Under the pieces are notes generated by a model. The model saw only the letters and a program-made list of their open reading frames with translations, searched no databases and had not been told where the DNA came from. The position numbers were made by a program, and so were the translations under genes. Source: CBDBND01 sp965207985 (GTDB lineage Bacteria > Pseudomonadota > Alphaproteobacteria > Rhodospirillales > Rhodospirillaceae). Taken from it: a stretch of DNA of 64,000 nucleotides. The stretch covers positions 124,001-188,000 of the forward strand of contig CBDBND010000032.1 of the NCBI GenBank assembly GCA_965207985.1, given 5' to 3'. Below are positions 42,834-52,153 of the stretch, piece by piece (the first letter of the stretch is position 1; every line of letters starts with the position of its first letter).

Positions 42834-43670
42834 TCAGGATAGAACGAACTGACGGAGTTCGTCTGTCACTTCGGGTTTTTGGCCGAACCACATTTCGAAC
42901 CCGGGCACGGCCTGATGCAACAGCATACCCAAACCGTCGACCACCGTATTGCCTCTTGCTTTTGCGTCTTTCAGCAAGGGGGTTTCAAGGGGCGCGTAAA
43001 TTAGATCGGTAACCACCGCTTCGGCCGGCAGATCATTAAGGTCTAGATCCAGGTCAGGCTGGTTCTCAAGACCGAGGGTGGTTGTATTGACCAGAAGGGC
43101 GGCACCGTCGAGACAGTGCGCCCGCTCTGACCAGGGTTGTACCTGCACCGGTCCGCCAATGTGACCAGCCAGATCTTCAGCTTTTTCAGGCGTGCGGTTG
43201 ACCACCGTCACCGACGGACAGCCGGCCGTGACCAAAGCCGCGACGACGGCCCGGGCCGACCCGCCGGCGCCGAGCACCACGGCGTTCCCATCGGTTGGAT
43301 CCCAGTCAGGAACTTGAGATGTGATGTTGGCGAGAAAGCCTTCCCCATCCGTATTGGTGCCGGATAGTGCACCGTCGGGAGTGACGCATACCGTGTTCAC
43401 CGCACCAATGCGCTGCGCCGTTTCGTCAACCGTATCCATGATCGGCCACGCCGCTTCCTTATGGGGAACGGTGACGTTGACTCCTCGAAAGCCGAGCTTG
43501 GGCAGGGCCGAAAGCGCATGAGCAAGGTTTTCAGGCTCTACGGCCAGAGGCAGGTAAGCGCCATCAATCCCGTAGGTTTGAAGCCAATAGCCGTGCAAGC
43601 GTGGTGACAGGGAATGGGCTATGGGCCAGCCCATGACACCGGCCAGTTTGGCGGATCCGGTCATGGTCAT
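42834..43670 (-). CDS. aroE: Shikimate dehydrogenase
   Basis: A 278-residue protein. The substrate-binding N-terminal domain shows GVMGWPIAHSLSPRLHGYWL and the catalytic Lys in GVNVTVPHKEAAWP. The NADP domain has AVVLGAGGSARAVVAAL and VTVVNRTPEKAEDLA. The end has VVDGLGMLLHQAVPGFEMWF. It reduces 3-dehydroshikimate in aromatic amino acid synthesis. Its ATG overlaps the maf stop by 4 bp. Confidence 0.96.
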   Translation of the reverse strand: MTMTGSAKLAGVMGWPIAHSLSPRLHGYWLQTYGIDGAYLPLAVEPENLAHALSALPKLGFRGVNVTVPHKEAAWPIMDTVDETAQRIGAVNTVCVTPDGALSGTNTDGEGFLANITSQVPDWDPTDGNAVVLGAGGSARAVVAALVTAGCPSVTVVNRTPEKAEDLAGHIGGPVQVQPWSERAHCLDGAALLVNTTTLGLENQPDLDLDLNDLPAEAVVTDLIYAPLETPLLKDAKARGNTVVDGLGMLLHQAVPGFEMWFGQKPEVTDELRQFVLS

Positions 43671-44284
43671 GCGGGCACCGCCCCGCGCTGGCGGAGAAAA
43701 TCAAGTAAAGGCATGAGAGGCAGGCCGAGAATGGAGAAAAAGTCTCCTTCGATGTGGCTGAACAGATGCGCTCCTAGACCTTCCAGCTGATAGGCGCCGA
43801 CGGAAGACAGTATCTTTTGCCCGGCCGTGCTGATGTAACGATCGAGAAACTCATCGGTGAAGGCGCGCATGGTCAATTGCGGACAGACATGAGTTTGCCA
43901 CACCTGCTTACCATCAAGCGCAACCACGGTGGCCGTTGCCAAGGTGTGGGTTTTGCCTCTCAGGGTTTCGAGATGACGGCGGGCGTGATCAAGATCCTTT
44001 GGTTTATCGAACCACTCCCCGTCAAGATCCAAAATCTGATCCGCTCCAATGACCAACGCTTCCGGCTGGTCACGGGAGACGGTCACAGCCTTGAGCTCGG
44101 CCAGGGCAGTAGCAGCATCCAACGCCTGAGCGCCTTTCTTACTCAGATCGTCTTTTACCGCCGTTTCGTTCACACCGGCGGGTTGGGCCGTAAATTTCAG
44201 ACCTGCGTGGGTGAGCAGATGCGCCCGGCTGGGACTGGCCGATGCAAGAATGACCGTGGGAACGGTATTGGAAAGGGACGTCAT
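43667..44284 (-). CDS. maf: Maf-like nucleotide pyrophosphatase
   Basis: A 205-residue protein with the Maf signature VILASASPSRAHLLTHAGL, then VIGADQILDLDGEWFDKP, LRGKTHTLATATVV and SSVGAYQLEGLGAHLFSHIE. Maf proteins hydrolyse modified or canonical NTPs and restrain septum formation in some species. It overlaps ppsR upstream and aroE downstream by 4 bp each. Confidence 0.94.
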   Translation of the reverse strand: MTSLSNTVPTVILASASPSRAHLLTHAGLKFTAQPAGVNETAVKDDLSKKGAQALDAATALAELKAVTVSRDQPEALVIGADQILDLDGEWFDKPKDLDHARRHLETLRGKTHTLATATVVALDGKQVWQTHVCPQLTMRAFTDEFLDRYISTAGQKILSSVGAYQLEGLGAHLFSHIEGDFFSILGLPLMPLLDFLRQRGAVPA

Positions 44285-45129
44285 TGCGCTGCATGCCGTT
44301 CGTTATAGAGCTGAATGATGGACGCGGCCGTTTCCTCTATGGATTTCCGTGTCACATCAATCACCGGCCAGCCATGCTTGCGGAATAACCGCCGGGACGA
44401 TGCCACTTCTTCTTTGACCCGTTCCACATCAGCATAGTCCATACCGCGGTTCTCATTCATCAACCGGAGGCGGCTTTGGCGAATGTCCGCCAGGCTTTTC
44501 GGTTCCCGGGTAAGTCCGACGAACAACGGCTTTTCAGACTCAAGCACGGTTTCGGGCAACTCAACGCCTGGCACCAGAGGAATATTTCCGGCCCGGAATC
44601 CCCGGTTTGCCAAATACATACACGTCGGCGTTTTCGATGTGCGCGATACACCGATGAGAACGATATCAGCGTCCGTCAAACCATTGAGGTTTTGGCCGTC
44701 GTCATGGGCCATGGCGTAATGCATGGCTTCAATGCGGTCGAAATACTCTTCGTCGAGATTGTGCTGCCGCCCGATTTCGTGACCGCCTTCGCGCTGGAAC
44801 ATCTTGGCCAAGGCATCCATCACCGGGTCCAAGGCCGAGACACAGGGAACTCCCAGATCCCGGCAGGCTTGTTCCAACAGGCTACGGATGTTGGGATCCA
44901 ACAGGGTGAAAATGACAAGGCCTGGCGCAGCTTTAATGCCGTCGATAACCCGGTTGATTTGCCCAGTTGTTCTGACCAGCCACCAGAAATGTTCAGTGAC
45001 GGCATCTTCGTCATATTGCACCAAACACGCCCGGGCGATCCCGCTGACGGTTTCGCCGGAAGAGTCAGAGACAAGATGCAAATTATAGAGTTGCTCGCTC
45101 ACAGAAGGGCTCTTCACCACTACGGGCAC
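44281..45129 (-). CDS. Pyruvate phosphate dikinase regulatory kinase/phosphorylase (PpsR/DUF299)
   Basis: A 282-residue protein: LHLVSDSSGETVSGIARACL at the start, a P-loop-like VLIGVSRTSKTPTCMYLANR, and the C-terminal ARQNENRG-like RLMNENRGMDYADVERVKEE with WPVIDVTRKSIEETAASII. These are diagnostic of the bifunctional ADP-dependent kinase/Pi-dependent phosphorylase that switches PPDK or PEP synthase. The target gene is not in the window. It heads the maf-aroE-coaE-dnaQ operon, so the operon promoter should lie in the large gap toward rho. Confidence 0.94.
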   Translation of the reverse strand: MPVVVKSPSVSEQLYNLHLVSDSSGETVSGIARACLVQYDEDAVTEHFWWLVRTTGQINRVIDGIKAAPGLVIFTLLDPNIRSLLEQACRDLGVPCVSALDPVMDALAKMFQREGGHEIGRQHNLDEEYFDRIEAMHYAMAHDDGQNLNGLTDADIVLIGVSRTSKTPTCMYLANRGFRAGNIPLVPGVELPETVLESEKPLFVGLTREPKSLADIRQSRLRLMNENRGMDYADVERVKEEVASSRRLFRKHGWPVIDVTRKSIEETAASIIQLYNERHAAQ

Positions 45130-45722
45130 TATTATTGAACTTTGGGGATAACTCTCGCCTTATCCCCGACGCCTGAGATTCAATGCCCTTTCTTAGCCTT
45201 CCATTCCCCTCTTTGCCAACGCGGGAAAAGACATGTCCTGAGAACCGGCATATCCGGAGCACTTTGGATTACCCCCACTTATCTCCCAAGAAAATTGAGA
45301 TAAATCCCCATATTACCCAAGCAAATCAGCGCCTTTTGAAGCGAAAATCACAAAGAATCCACAGGTTCCAAACTTCGACTGCGGCGGCAGCCTGACGTCT
45401 GAATAGCCTGTGCATTGTTTTTGATCCCCCCGACTCACAAGCCCAAAAACAACTACATCTTTATTTAAGAATATTAGTATTGAAGATGTTATTTGGTTTT
45501 CTGAAAACGACTGTTAGAAAGTGTCACACAATAATGAATTGACATTGCGACGCACGATACGTTAACGATTTACCGCCTTCGGAGCACATCCGCCCCAGTC
45601 CCTCCTGTGATCTTTTCTGGTCCTCGGTTTCTAACGTTTTCCAAATCTCTTTCCGGGTTGAGTCAGGTTCCCCACCAAGATCGTTCTCTCATCCCCTGTT
45701 CCATCACCGCATCTGAGCTTTC
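45130..45722. other. 593-bp gene-free region, candidate oriC
   Basis: No convincing gene is found; a 70-codon frame at 45183-45395 has no coding character. The region separates divergent ppsR and rho, the neighbourhood where several Alphaproteobacteria have the origin (often beside hemE, which is absent here). Possible DnaA boxes: TTATCCCCA on the minus strand at 45143-45151 (one mismatch), TTATCCCCG at 45160-45168, and GAATCCACA at 45355-45363. An AT-rich stretch spans 45451-45510 (TTTATTTAAGAATATTAGTA). Four GANTC sites and one CtrA-like TTAACGATTTACC (two mismatches) are present, but their number is near chance. Promoters for rho and ppsR must also lie here. Proximity to parAB/parS supports the origin idea. 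Confidence 0.4.
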
Positions 45723-46985
45723 ATGACCATGCATCTCAAAGAACTAAAACAAAAATCACCACCCGACCTTCTCGCTTTTGCCGAGGAGATGGGTATTGAA
45801 AACGCATCGAACCTGCGCAAGCAGGACATGCTGTTTTCCATTCTCAAACAGCTGGCTGAGAAGGAGCAGGCCATCGTCGGCGATGGCGTGCTTGAGATTC
45901 TGCAAGACGGTTTCGGCTTTCTCCGCTCACCTGAGTCCAATTACCTGGCCGGTCCTGATGATATCTATGTCTCGCCCAGTCAGGTGCGACGTTTCGGCCT
46001 GCGCACTGGCGATACGGTGGAAGGCGAGATCCGTGCGCCCAAGGATGGCGAGCGATACTTCGCTCTCCTCAAGGTCAACACCATCAATTTTGAAAAGCCC
46101 GAAGCGATCAAACACCGCATCAACTTTGATAACCTTACCCCCCTTTACCCCGATGAAAAACTCAAAATGGAGATTGAGGATCCCAAAGCCAAAGATCTCA
46201 CCGGCCGGGTGATTGAGATCGTCTCTCCTTTGGGTAAAGGCCAACGCGCGCTCCTCACATCGCCTCCACGCGCCGGTAAGACGGTGATGCTGCAAAACAT
46301 CGCTCATTCCATCGCTGCCAATCAGCCCGAGGTTTATCTCATCGTGCTGCTGATTGACGAGCGGCCTGAGGAAGTCACCGACATGGACCGCACCGTCAAT
46401 GGCGAGGTCGTCAGCTCCACATTCGACGAACCGGCGTCCCGCCACGTTCAAGTGGCTGAAATGGTGATCGAGAAGGCCAAGCGTCTGGTCGAGCACAAGC
46501 GCGATGTGGTGATCCTGCTGGATTCCGTCACCCGTCTGGCAAGGGCTTACAACACGGTCGTGCCTTCCTCAGGCAAAGTGCTCACCGGTGGTGTTGATGC
46601 CAATGCCTTACAAAGGCCGAAGCGGTTCTTTGGCGCGGCCCGCAACATCGAAGAAGGCGGCTCCCTGACCATCATTGGGACAGCCTTGATTGAAACCGGT
46701 AGCCGCATGGATGAAGTGATCTTCGAAGAGTTTAAAGGCACCGGCAATTCCGAAATCGTCATGGAGCGAAAGCTCGCCGACAAACGCATCTTCCCCGCCA
46801 TCGACATCACCAAATCGGGGACGCGCAAGGAAGAACTTCTGGTGGATCAGAAAACCTTGTCAAAGATGTGGGTGCTGCGCCGTATCCTCGATCCTATGGG
46901 CAACCAGGACGGCATGGAGTTCCTACTCGAGAAACTGCGAGAGTCCAAAAACAACGATGATTTCTTCGATCGGATGAATCAGTAA
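45723..46985 (+). CDS. rho: Transcription termination factor Rho
   Basis: A 420-residue protein of normal length. The N-terminal RNA-binding part reads LKQKSPPDLLAFAEEMGI and GVLEILQDGFGFLRSPESNY (cold-shock-like primary site). The helicase core has Walker A in LLTSPPRAGKTVML, the Q-loop/R-loop LTGGVDANALQRPKRFFGAA, Walker B RDVVILLDSVTRLARAYN, and the end MEFLLEKLRESKNNDDFFDR. Rho is a hexameric ATPase that ends transcription. It stands alone after the large intergenic region. Confidence 0.98.
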   Translation: MTMHLKELKQKSPPDLLAFAEEMGIENASNLRKQDMLFSILKQLAEKEQAIVGDGVLEILQDGFGFLRSPESNYLAGPDDIYVSPSQVRRFGLRTGDTVEGEIRAPKDGERYFALLKVNTINFEKPEAIKHRINFDNLTPLYPDEKLKMEIEDPKAKDLTGRVIEIVSPLGKGQRALLTSPPRAGKTVMLQNIAHSIAANQPEVYLIVLLIDERPEEVTDMDRTVNGEVVSSTFDEPASRHVQVAEMVIEKAKRLVEHKRDVVILLDSVTRLARAYNTVVPSSGKVLTGGVDANALQRPKRFFGAARNIEEGGSLTIIGTALIETGSRMDEVIFEEFKGTGNSEIVMERKLADKRIFPAIDITKSGTRKEELLVDQKTLSKMWVLRRILDPMGNQDGMEFLLEKLRESKNNDDFFDRMNQ

Positions 46986-47026
46986 CACCATCCGACGTTT
47001 GGTTCACCTCAGCCCGTTCCTATCAT

Positions 47027-48004
47027 TTACGGAAGCAGGATGGTCGAGCCCGTGGTCTTGCGGGTTTCCAGGTCCGCATGGGCATGAGCGGCCTGGTCCA
47101 AACCGTAGCTCTGTCCCACTTCGATGTTGACTGCGCCTGAGGTAACCACTTCGAATAAATCCGCGCAGGCCTTTTCCAATTCCGGCCGGGTGCCGGTGTA
47201 ATCGAACAAGGTCGGGCGCGTGACGAACAGAGATCCTTTCAGCCCGAGCATGCCCACTTCCAAAGCCGGCGGCGGCCCGGAGGCATTGCCGAAGGAGACC
47301 ATCAATCCCCGTTTGGCCAGGCAGTCCAGCGAGCTCATGAAAGTGTCCTTGCCGACACCGTCGTAGACCACCGAAACCCCTTTGCCGTCGGTCAGGGTTT
47401 TCACTTCTTCGACGAAGTTCTGTTCTTTGTAGAGCACAGTGGAATAGCAGCCGTTCTCCCGCGCCAGCTCCGCCTTCTCCGCACTGCCCACTGTGCCGAT
47501 AACGGTGGCGCCGATGTGCTTGGCCCACTGACAGAAAATAAGACCCACACCACCGGCGGCGGCATGGAAGAGAACGGTCTCGCCGGCTTTCAAGGTGTAG
47601 AGACTGCGCACCAGGTACCACACGGTCAGACCGCGCAACATCATACCCGCCACGTGATCGTCGTTAAGCTGTCCGGGCACCTTGACCAGGGTGTTGACCG
47701 GCATGATGCGCTCTTCCGCATAAGAGCCGATGGGGCCGTTGCCGTAACACACCCGGTCGCCTTCCTGAAAATCGGTGACGCCCTCGCCCACCTCTTCAAT
47801 TTCGCCGACCGCTTCCATGCCGGGCGTAAAAGGCATGGGGTTGATGGGATACAAGCCGGAGCGGTGATAGATGTCGATGAAATTGACGCCGATGGCGGTC
47901 TGACGCAGACGCACTTCACCAGGGCCGGGATCGTCCAGATCCACCTGACCGGAAAGCAGCACTTCCGGACCGCCCGTTTCCTGCACCACGATTGCTTTGA
48001 CCAT
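47027..48004 (-). CDS. NADPH:quinone oxidoreductase (zeta-crystallin type)
   Basis: The start at 48004 (MVKAIVVQETGGPEVL) matches family N-termini; an in-frame ATG at 48037 is less likely. The 325-residue medium-chain reductase has the MDR start IGVNFIDIYHRSGLYPI and GMEAVGEIEEVGEGV, and the NADPH motif in VLFHAAAGGVGLIFCQWAKH. It has no structural-zinc cysteines, as in quinone reductases. It reduces quinones by one or two electrons and helps with oxidative stress. Convergent with rho. Confidence 0.93.
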   Translation of the reverse strand: MVKAIVVQETGGPEVLLSGQVDLDDPGPGEVRLRQTAIGVNFIDIYHRSGLYPINPMPFTPGMEAVGEIEEVGEGVTDFQEGDRVCYGNGPIGSYAEERIMPVNTLVKVPGQLNDDHVAGMMLRGLTVWYLVRSLYTLKAGETVLFHAAAGGVGLIFCQWAKHIGATVIGTVGSAEKAELARENGCYSTVLYKEQNFVEEVKTLTDGKGVSVVYDGVGKDTFMSSLDCLAKRGLMVSFGNASGPPPALEVGMLGLKGSLFVTRPTLFDYTGTRPELEKACADLFEVVTSGAVNIEVGQSYGLDQAAHAHADLETRKTTGSTILLP

Positions 48005-48199
48005 GTTCCGTTTGTATGGACGCCTCCCGGGACGCAAGGACCGATTTGGGTGTGACGGGCAGGCAGATTGCAGTTTTGTATCCGGCCTGTTGATGCGGGA
48101 CCTGGTGCCCGCTGGCCCTGATGGAATCTGCCGATCCGCGCCTCATTTCTCCTGTGGGCTTCTCGCCCCACCGAACATTCAGGCTTAGCGGATCGCGGT

Positions 48200-49510
48200 C
48201 CGACCTGTATGCCATCACTCCTTGTCGTGCCTTGCGCAACCTTTCAGCGGCCACCTCCTAGTTCGGTTCGTCGTTCTTTCCCTCGTCAGCCGCGGCTATG
48301 CCGGCTGGCTGACGAAGTCCGCCTGGTACGCCCGATCATGGGCCAGAAGGGCCCAGATCGTGCGCGCCGTCTTGTTGGCCAGCGCCACAGTGGCAACGTT
48401 GAACGGCCGCCGCTCGGCAAGGCGCACAGCCCATTCGGGCGGCGACTTGTCGTTGGTGAGCACGGCGCGGGCGCCATGGATCAGCAGTGTCCGGAGATAC
48501 CTGTCCCCGCGCTTGGAGATGCCAAGCATGCGGACCCGCCCTCCGGTGCCGTCGTGGCGCGGCACCAGGCCGAGCCAGGCGGCGAACTCGCGGCCCGACC
48601 GGAAGGCCGCCGGATCGCCCATCGCGGCGACCACGGCCGACGCCGTCAGCACGCCGACGCCGGGGATCTCCGCGATCCGCCTGCTGTCGGCATTGCCGCG
48701 GTGCCACACCCCGAGCCGCCGCTCGATCTCGCCGATCTCCTCATCGAGACGGGCGATCCGCGCCCACTGCTCGCGAAGCGTGTCGATCACCATCGCCGGC
48801 AGACGCTCCGAGACCCGGGCGAAGGCATCAGGCATTGCCTTGCACATCCCCGCCCGGCCCTGCGGCATCACCTCGCCGTATTCCGTCAGCAGGCCGCGCA
48901 GCCCGTTGATCTGCGCGGTGCGGAACTTCACAAGCTGCTGGCGCATCCGGTGAAGCGCCAGGATCGCCTGCTGCTCCTCGCTCTTCACGGCAACGGTCTT
49001 GATGCCTGGCATCTGCGCCGCGGTCCAGATCGCCAGCGCGTCGTGCGCGTCGCTCTTGTTGCCGGTCGCGAAAGGCTTCACCGCCTTGGCGGGCAACAGC
49101 CACGGATCGTGGCCGAACTCCCGAAGCTCACGCGCCCAATGCTGCGAGCCGCCGCACGCCTCCATCGCGACCACGCACGGCGCGCGGTTGGCGAAGTGCG
49201 CGAGGAACTTCTTTCGTGTCAGCTTCAGAGCCACGATCTCGCCGGTCTCCATGTCCACCCAGTGCAACTGGAACACTCGCTTCGCCGTATCCACCCCGAC
49301 GACGGTTCTGTTAGTCTTCATTTCGGACCCTCCGGTTTGCCTGCAAAGAGCTTGCTCTTCGCCCATTGGCACATTGATGCCGTTGGCCCGCGAGGGTCCA
49401 CCTAAACCTCCGGCCTCCGAACATCGGGGGTGGGAGGCGTCCATTCCATTTCTCCCGGTGATACGCTCTCGACCGTACGTCGGAGCTGGCTTGTTATTCA
49501 GGCTTGGTAG
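48200..49510 (-). mobile_element. IS110-family insertion sequence (borders approximate)
   Basis: One IS110-type transposase with non-coding flanks on both sides: about 90 bp left (48200-48295) and ~190 bp right (49322-49510). IS110 elements lack inverted repeats and carry a bridge-RNA-encoding non-coding end, which here would be the ~190 bp upstream of the transposase start. The ~200 bp between 48005 and 48200 hold no recognisable gene and probably include the quinone reductase promoter. Exact ends cannot be set without a second copy. Confidence 0.6.
48296..49321 (-). CDS. IS110-family DEDD transposase
   Basis: The start at 49321 (MKTNRTVVGVDTAKRVFQLH) has GGAGGG upstream; a longer frame to 49444 lacks one. 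The 341-residue protein has the DEDD domain: Asp in VVGVDTAKR, Glu in VVAMEACGGSQHWAREL, the D-x-x-D of NKSDAHDALAIWTAAQ. The Transposase_20 domain follows (RRIAEIPGVGVLTASAVVAA, SGREFAAWLGLVPRHDGTGG), with the Ser nucleophile region RMLGISKRGDRYLRTLLIHG. No break is visible, so it should be functional. This IS type recombines through a bridge RNA. Confidence 0.93.
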   Translation of the reverse strand: MKTNRTVVGVDTAKRVFQLHWVDMETGEIVALKLTRKKFLAHFANRAPCVVAMEACGGSQHWARELREFGHDPWLLPAKAVKPFATGNKSDAHDALAIWTAAQMPGIKTVAVKSEEQQAILALHRMRQQLVKFRTAQINGLRGLLTEYGEVMPQGRAGMCKAMPDAFARVSERLPAMVIDTLREQWARIARLDEEIGEIERRLGVWHRGNADSRRIAEIPGVGVLTASAVVAAMGDPAAFRSGREFAAWLGLVPRHDGTGGRVRMLGISKRGDRYLRTLLIHGARAVLTNDKSPPEWAVRLAERRPFNVATVALANKTARTIWALLAHDRAYQADFVSQPA

Positions 49511-49523
49511 TCACGTTTGATAT

Positions 49524-49973
49524 TCACACCATCCGCCCTTCAAGGACGAGCAAGGCCCGCTTTGTAGCCAAACCACCGTCGCCCGAATAGCCCCCAAGTC
49601 GGCCTCCCGCAGCCACCACCCGGTGGCAGGGGATCACAATGGGAAGAGGGTTGGCGCCGCAGGCCATGCCCACGGCCCGGGCGGCGGAGCCGATCCGCTT
49701 GGCCAAGGCGCCGTAGGTCTCCACCGCGCCGAAGGGAATCTCCTGCATGGCCTGCCACACCCGTTGCTGAAACTCAGTGCCGGTAGGGTTGAGCGGTAAA
49801 TCAAACGACGACCTTTGCCCCTCGAGATAGGCCTCGATCTGCACCCGTGCGTCGTCGGTTAAAGCAGACGGCTCCTGATCCCGGCCCCAGCCCCAATCCA
49901 CCGACACCAAGGCACCGTCTTCTTCCGAGACGGTGAGATCGCCGATGGGCGAATGAAAGGACAGGTGCGGCAT
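49524..49973 (-). CDS. ogt: Methylated-DNA--protein-cysteine methyltransferase
   Basis: A 149-residue protein with the active-site motif PIVIPCHRVVAAGGRLGGYS. The helix-turn-helix part is TEFQQRVWQAMQEIPFGAVE with TYGALAKRIGSAARAVGMAC. It moves alkyl groups from O6-alkylguanine to its own Cys in a suicide repair. It stands 12 bp after the YyaL-type gene and is probably co-transcribed with it. Confidence 0.94.
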   Translation of the reverse strand: MPHLSFHSPIGDLTVSEEDGALVSVDWGWGRDQEPSALTDDARVQIEAYLEGQRSSFDLPLNPTGTEFQQRVWQAMQEIPFGAVETYGALAKRIGSAARAVGMACGANPLPIVIPCHRVVAAGGRLGGYSGDGGLATKRALLVLEGRMV

Positions 49974-49985
49974 GGGTGAGGGCTC

Positions 49986-52055
49986 TTAGGCGTTGATGGT
50001 TTCTTGTAAAGCCTCAGGCGTGGTCACCGGCGGCCGGCACACGGGACCGCGGCAGACGTAAGCGGCCGCTTGGCCATCAACTTTGCTTTTACTGACGGAG
50101 GCATGGCTGGTCGGCAAGGCAGACGCGTCGTTCACCGTTGCAACGGTCAAGCTGGGATGAGGGTCTTGCACAGCGGCCTCAAGCAATGTCTTTACGCTGT
50201 CATCCGTCCTGTCGCCCACCACGATCACTTGCAAGCCGTCGATGAAGTTTTCAAAGCCGTTGAGGAAGGCGCAGGTATGAGGAAAGTGACGCATGGCATC
50301 CACATCGAAGGTCTTAACCAGGGCTTCAGCGCGAATGCGGAAACGGTCGTCCCCGGTGAAATGAAACAACCGGGCCAATACCTGCAGCATGGTGCCATTA
50401 CCGGATGGCGTTGCCGTGTCGGTGACCGAGGTGGTGCGCACAATGAGATGCTCTGCATCCTTGGCGGTAAAGAAATAGCCGTGGCCGTCTTCGTTCCAAT
50501 AGAGATCATGCACCAAATCCGCCCAGGTAATGGCCTGGCTCAAAAATCCGTCTTCTCCTGTTGCTGAAAACAACGCCAGGGCTGCTGCGGTCATGTTGGC
50601 GTAATCATCGAGCATGTCCACCGGCTGCAAGCGGCCACCGCAGAGGGAGTGCGCGAGACGTGTGCTTTTGTCCCCGTCTTCATTGTCGTCCATCCATGTC
50701 ATGGTGGAGACAATGGCTTCAAAGACGGAGCGCCCGAGGTCGATCCACTCGGGGCGTTTGAAAATCATGCCGGCGTTTACCAAAGCCTGAATCATGAGAC
50801 CGTTCCAGTCGGCCAGCACCTTGTCGTCCCGGCCCGGCCGAATACGGGGCGCGCGGGCGTCGAACAGTTTTGTCCGGCACTGGGCTAGAATTTTTTCTTC
50901 GTTATCCGACACCGTGCGCGATGCACTATCGATACGGTTGAGAATGGTCTTGCCTTCCCAATTGCCTTCGGCGGTAACGTCGTAAATATCTTTGAACAAA
51001 GGCGCGGCATCACCCAGCACCTCATCCACCTCCGCTTCCGACCAGACATAGAACTTGCCTTCCTCTCCTTCGGAGTCCGCATCCAGGGTGGCGGCAAAGG
51101 CGCCGTTCTCGCCCATCATTTCCCGCTCTAGCCAGCCGACGGTTTCTTCGATGCGGGTTTTGTAAAGATCCGTTTTGGTGTCCAGCCACACGTGCGCCAA
51201 CAGGTCGACGAGTTGGGCATTGTCGTAAAGCATTTTTTCGAAATGAGGTGCCAGCCAGATCTCGTCGGTGGAATAACGCGCAAACCCACCACCCAAGTGG
51301 TCGTAGATACCGCCCTGACAGATGCGATCCAACGTGACGGTAACGTGGTCGCGAACCTTCGCATCACCCGAGCGGTAATACGCGCGCCAGAGAAAAGCGA
51401 ATACGTTGGCCATGGGAAACTTTGGCGCGCCGCGCAAGCCGCCGTTGACCGGATCAAAATGTTCAGCCAGATGTTCAGCGGCGTCATCCAGCATAACCAA
51501 AGACAAGTCCTCTTTGAGTTCCCCGTCCCGTGTTTGGGAGAGATGATCTGTAAGTTTGCCGGCTTGGTCTTCCACGGTGGCGCGGTCGGTCTTGTAGACC
51601 TCGGCGATGCGCTCCAAGACGTCAGGAAACCCCGGCCTGCCCCAGCGGGAGGCGGGAGGAAAATAGGTGCCGCCGAAAAAGGGTTTTCCCTCAGGTGTGA
51701 CAAACATGGTTAAAGGCCAGCCGCCCTGCTCGCCCATGGACGCCAGTGCCTTTTGATAGATGGCGTCCACGTCCGGGCGTTCTTCGCGGTCCACTTTGAT
51801 GTTGATGAACAGCCGGTTCATGGTCTCGGCGATGGCGTCGTTTTCGAAACTCTCGTGCGCCATCACATGACACCAATGACACGCCGCATAGCCCACCGAC
51901 AGCAAAATGGGTTTGTCTTCAGCCCGGGCCGCTGCAAACGCTTCGTCACTCCACGCCCACCAGTGGACGGGATTGTCCTTGTGTTGAAGCAAATACGGGC
52001 TGGTTTCATCAGTGAGACGGTTTCGGCTCTCCGAAGAAGTCTCCGGATTGGTCAT
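49986..52055 (-). CDS. Thioredoxin-domain protein of the YyaL/SSP411 family (DUF255)
   Basis: A 689-residue protein. The N-terminal thioredoxin-like domain reads NRLTDETSPYLLQHKDNPVH, then WAWSDEAFAAAR and the C-x-x-C of YAACHWCHVMAHESFE. Middle stretches GGWPLTMFVTPEGKPFFGGT, DHLGGGFARYSTDEIWLAPH and FEKMLYDNAQL are family hallmarks. The rest is an alpha/alpha barrel similar to N-acylglucosamine epimerases (KVLADWNGLMIQALVNAG). Length is normal. The function is unproven despite wide conservation; there is no signal peptide. Confidence 0.94.
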   Translation of the reverse strand: MTNPETSSESRNRLTDETSPYLLQHKDNPVHWWAWSDEAFAAARAEDKPILLSVGYAACHWCHVMAHESFENDAIAETMNRLFINIKVDREERPDVDAIYQKALASMGEQGGWPLTMFVTPEGKPFFGGTYFPPASRWGRPGFPDVLERIAEVYKTDRATVEDQAGKLTDHLSQTRDGELKEDLSLVMLDDAAEHLAEHFDPVNGGLRGAPKFPMANVFAFLWRAYYRSGDAKVRDHVTVTLDRICQGGIYDHLGGGFARYSTDEIWLAPHFEKMLYDNAQLVDLLAHVWLDTKTDLYKTRIEETVGWLEREMMGENGAFAATLDADSEGEEGKFYVWSEAEVDEVLGDAAPLFKDIYDVTAEGNWEGKTILNRIDSASRTVSDNEEKILAQCRTKLFDARAPRIRPGRDDKVLADWNGLMIQALVNAGMIFKRPEWIDLGRSVFEAIVSTMTWMDDNEDGDKSTRLAHSLCGGRLQPVDMLDDYANMTAAALALFSATGEDGFLSQAITWADLVHDLYWNEDGHGYFFTAKDAEHLIVRTTSVTDTATPSGNGTMLQVLARLFHFTGDDRFRIRAEALVKTFDVDAMRHFPHTCAFLNGFENFIDGLQVIVVGDRTDDSVKTLLEAAVQDPHPSLTVATVNDASALPTSHASVSKSKVDGQAAAYVCRGPVCRPPVTTPEALQETINA

Positions 52056-52153
52056 GGGGCGTCCTGACAGGGCACGGAACAGAATTATTTCCGTTCGGGA
52101 GGTTCACCTTCTACTGTAGACCTCACCCCCAGGGATTCAATGGAGACGCCGTC

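Noticed and set aside
45183..45395. A 70-codon plus-strand frame in the ppsR-rho gap
   Set aside because: No ribosome-binding site, low-complexity and non-globular composition, and it lies in the candidate origin region.
48209..49405. A 398-codon plus-strand frame across the IS110 transposase
   Set aside because: It is an antisense shadow; the minus strand has the complete DEDD transposase.
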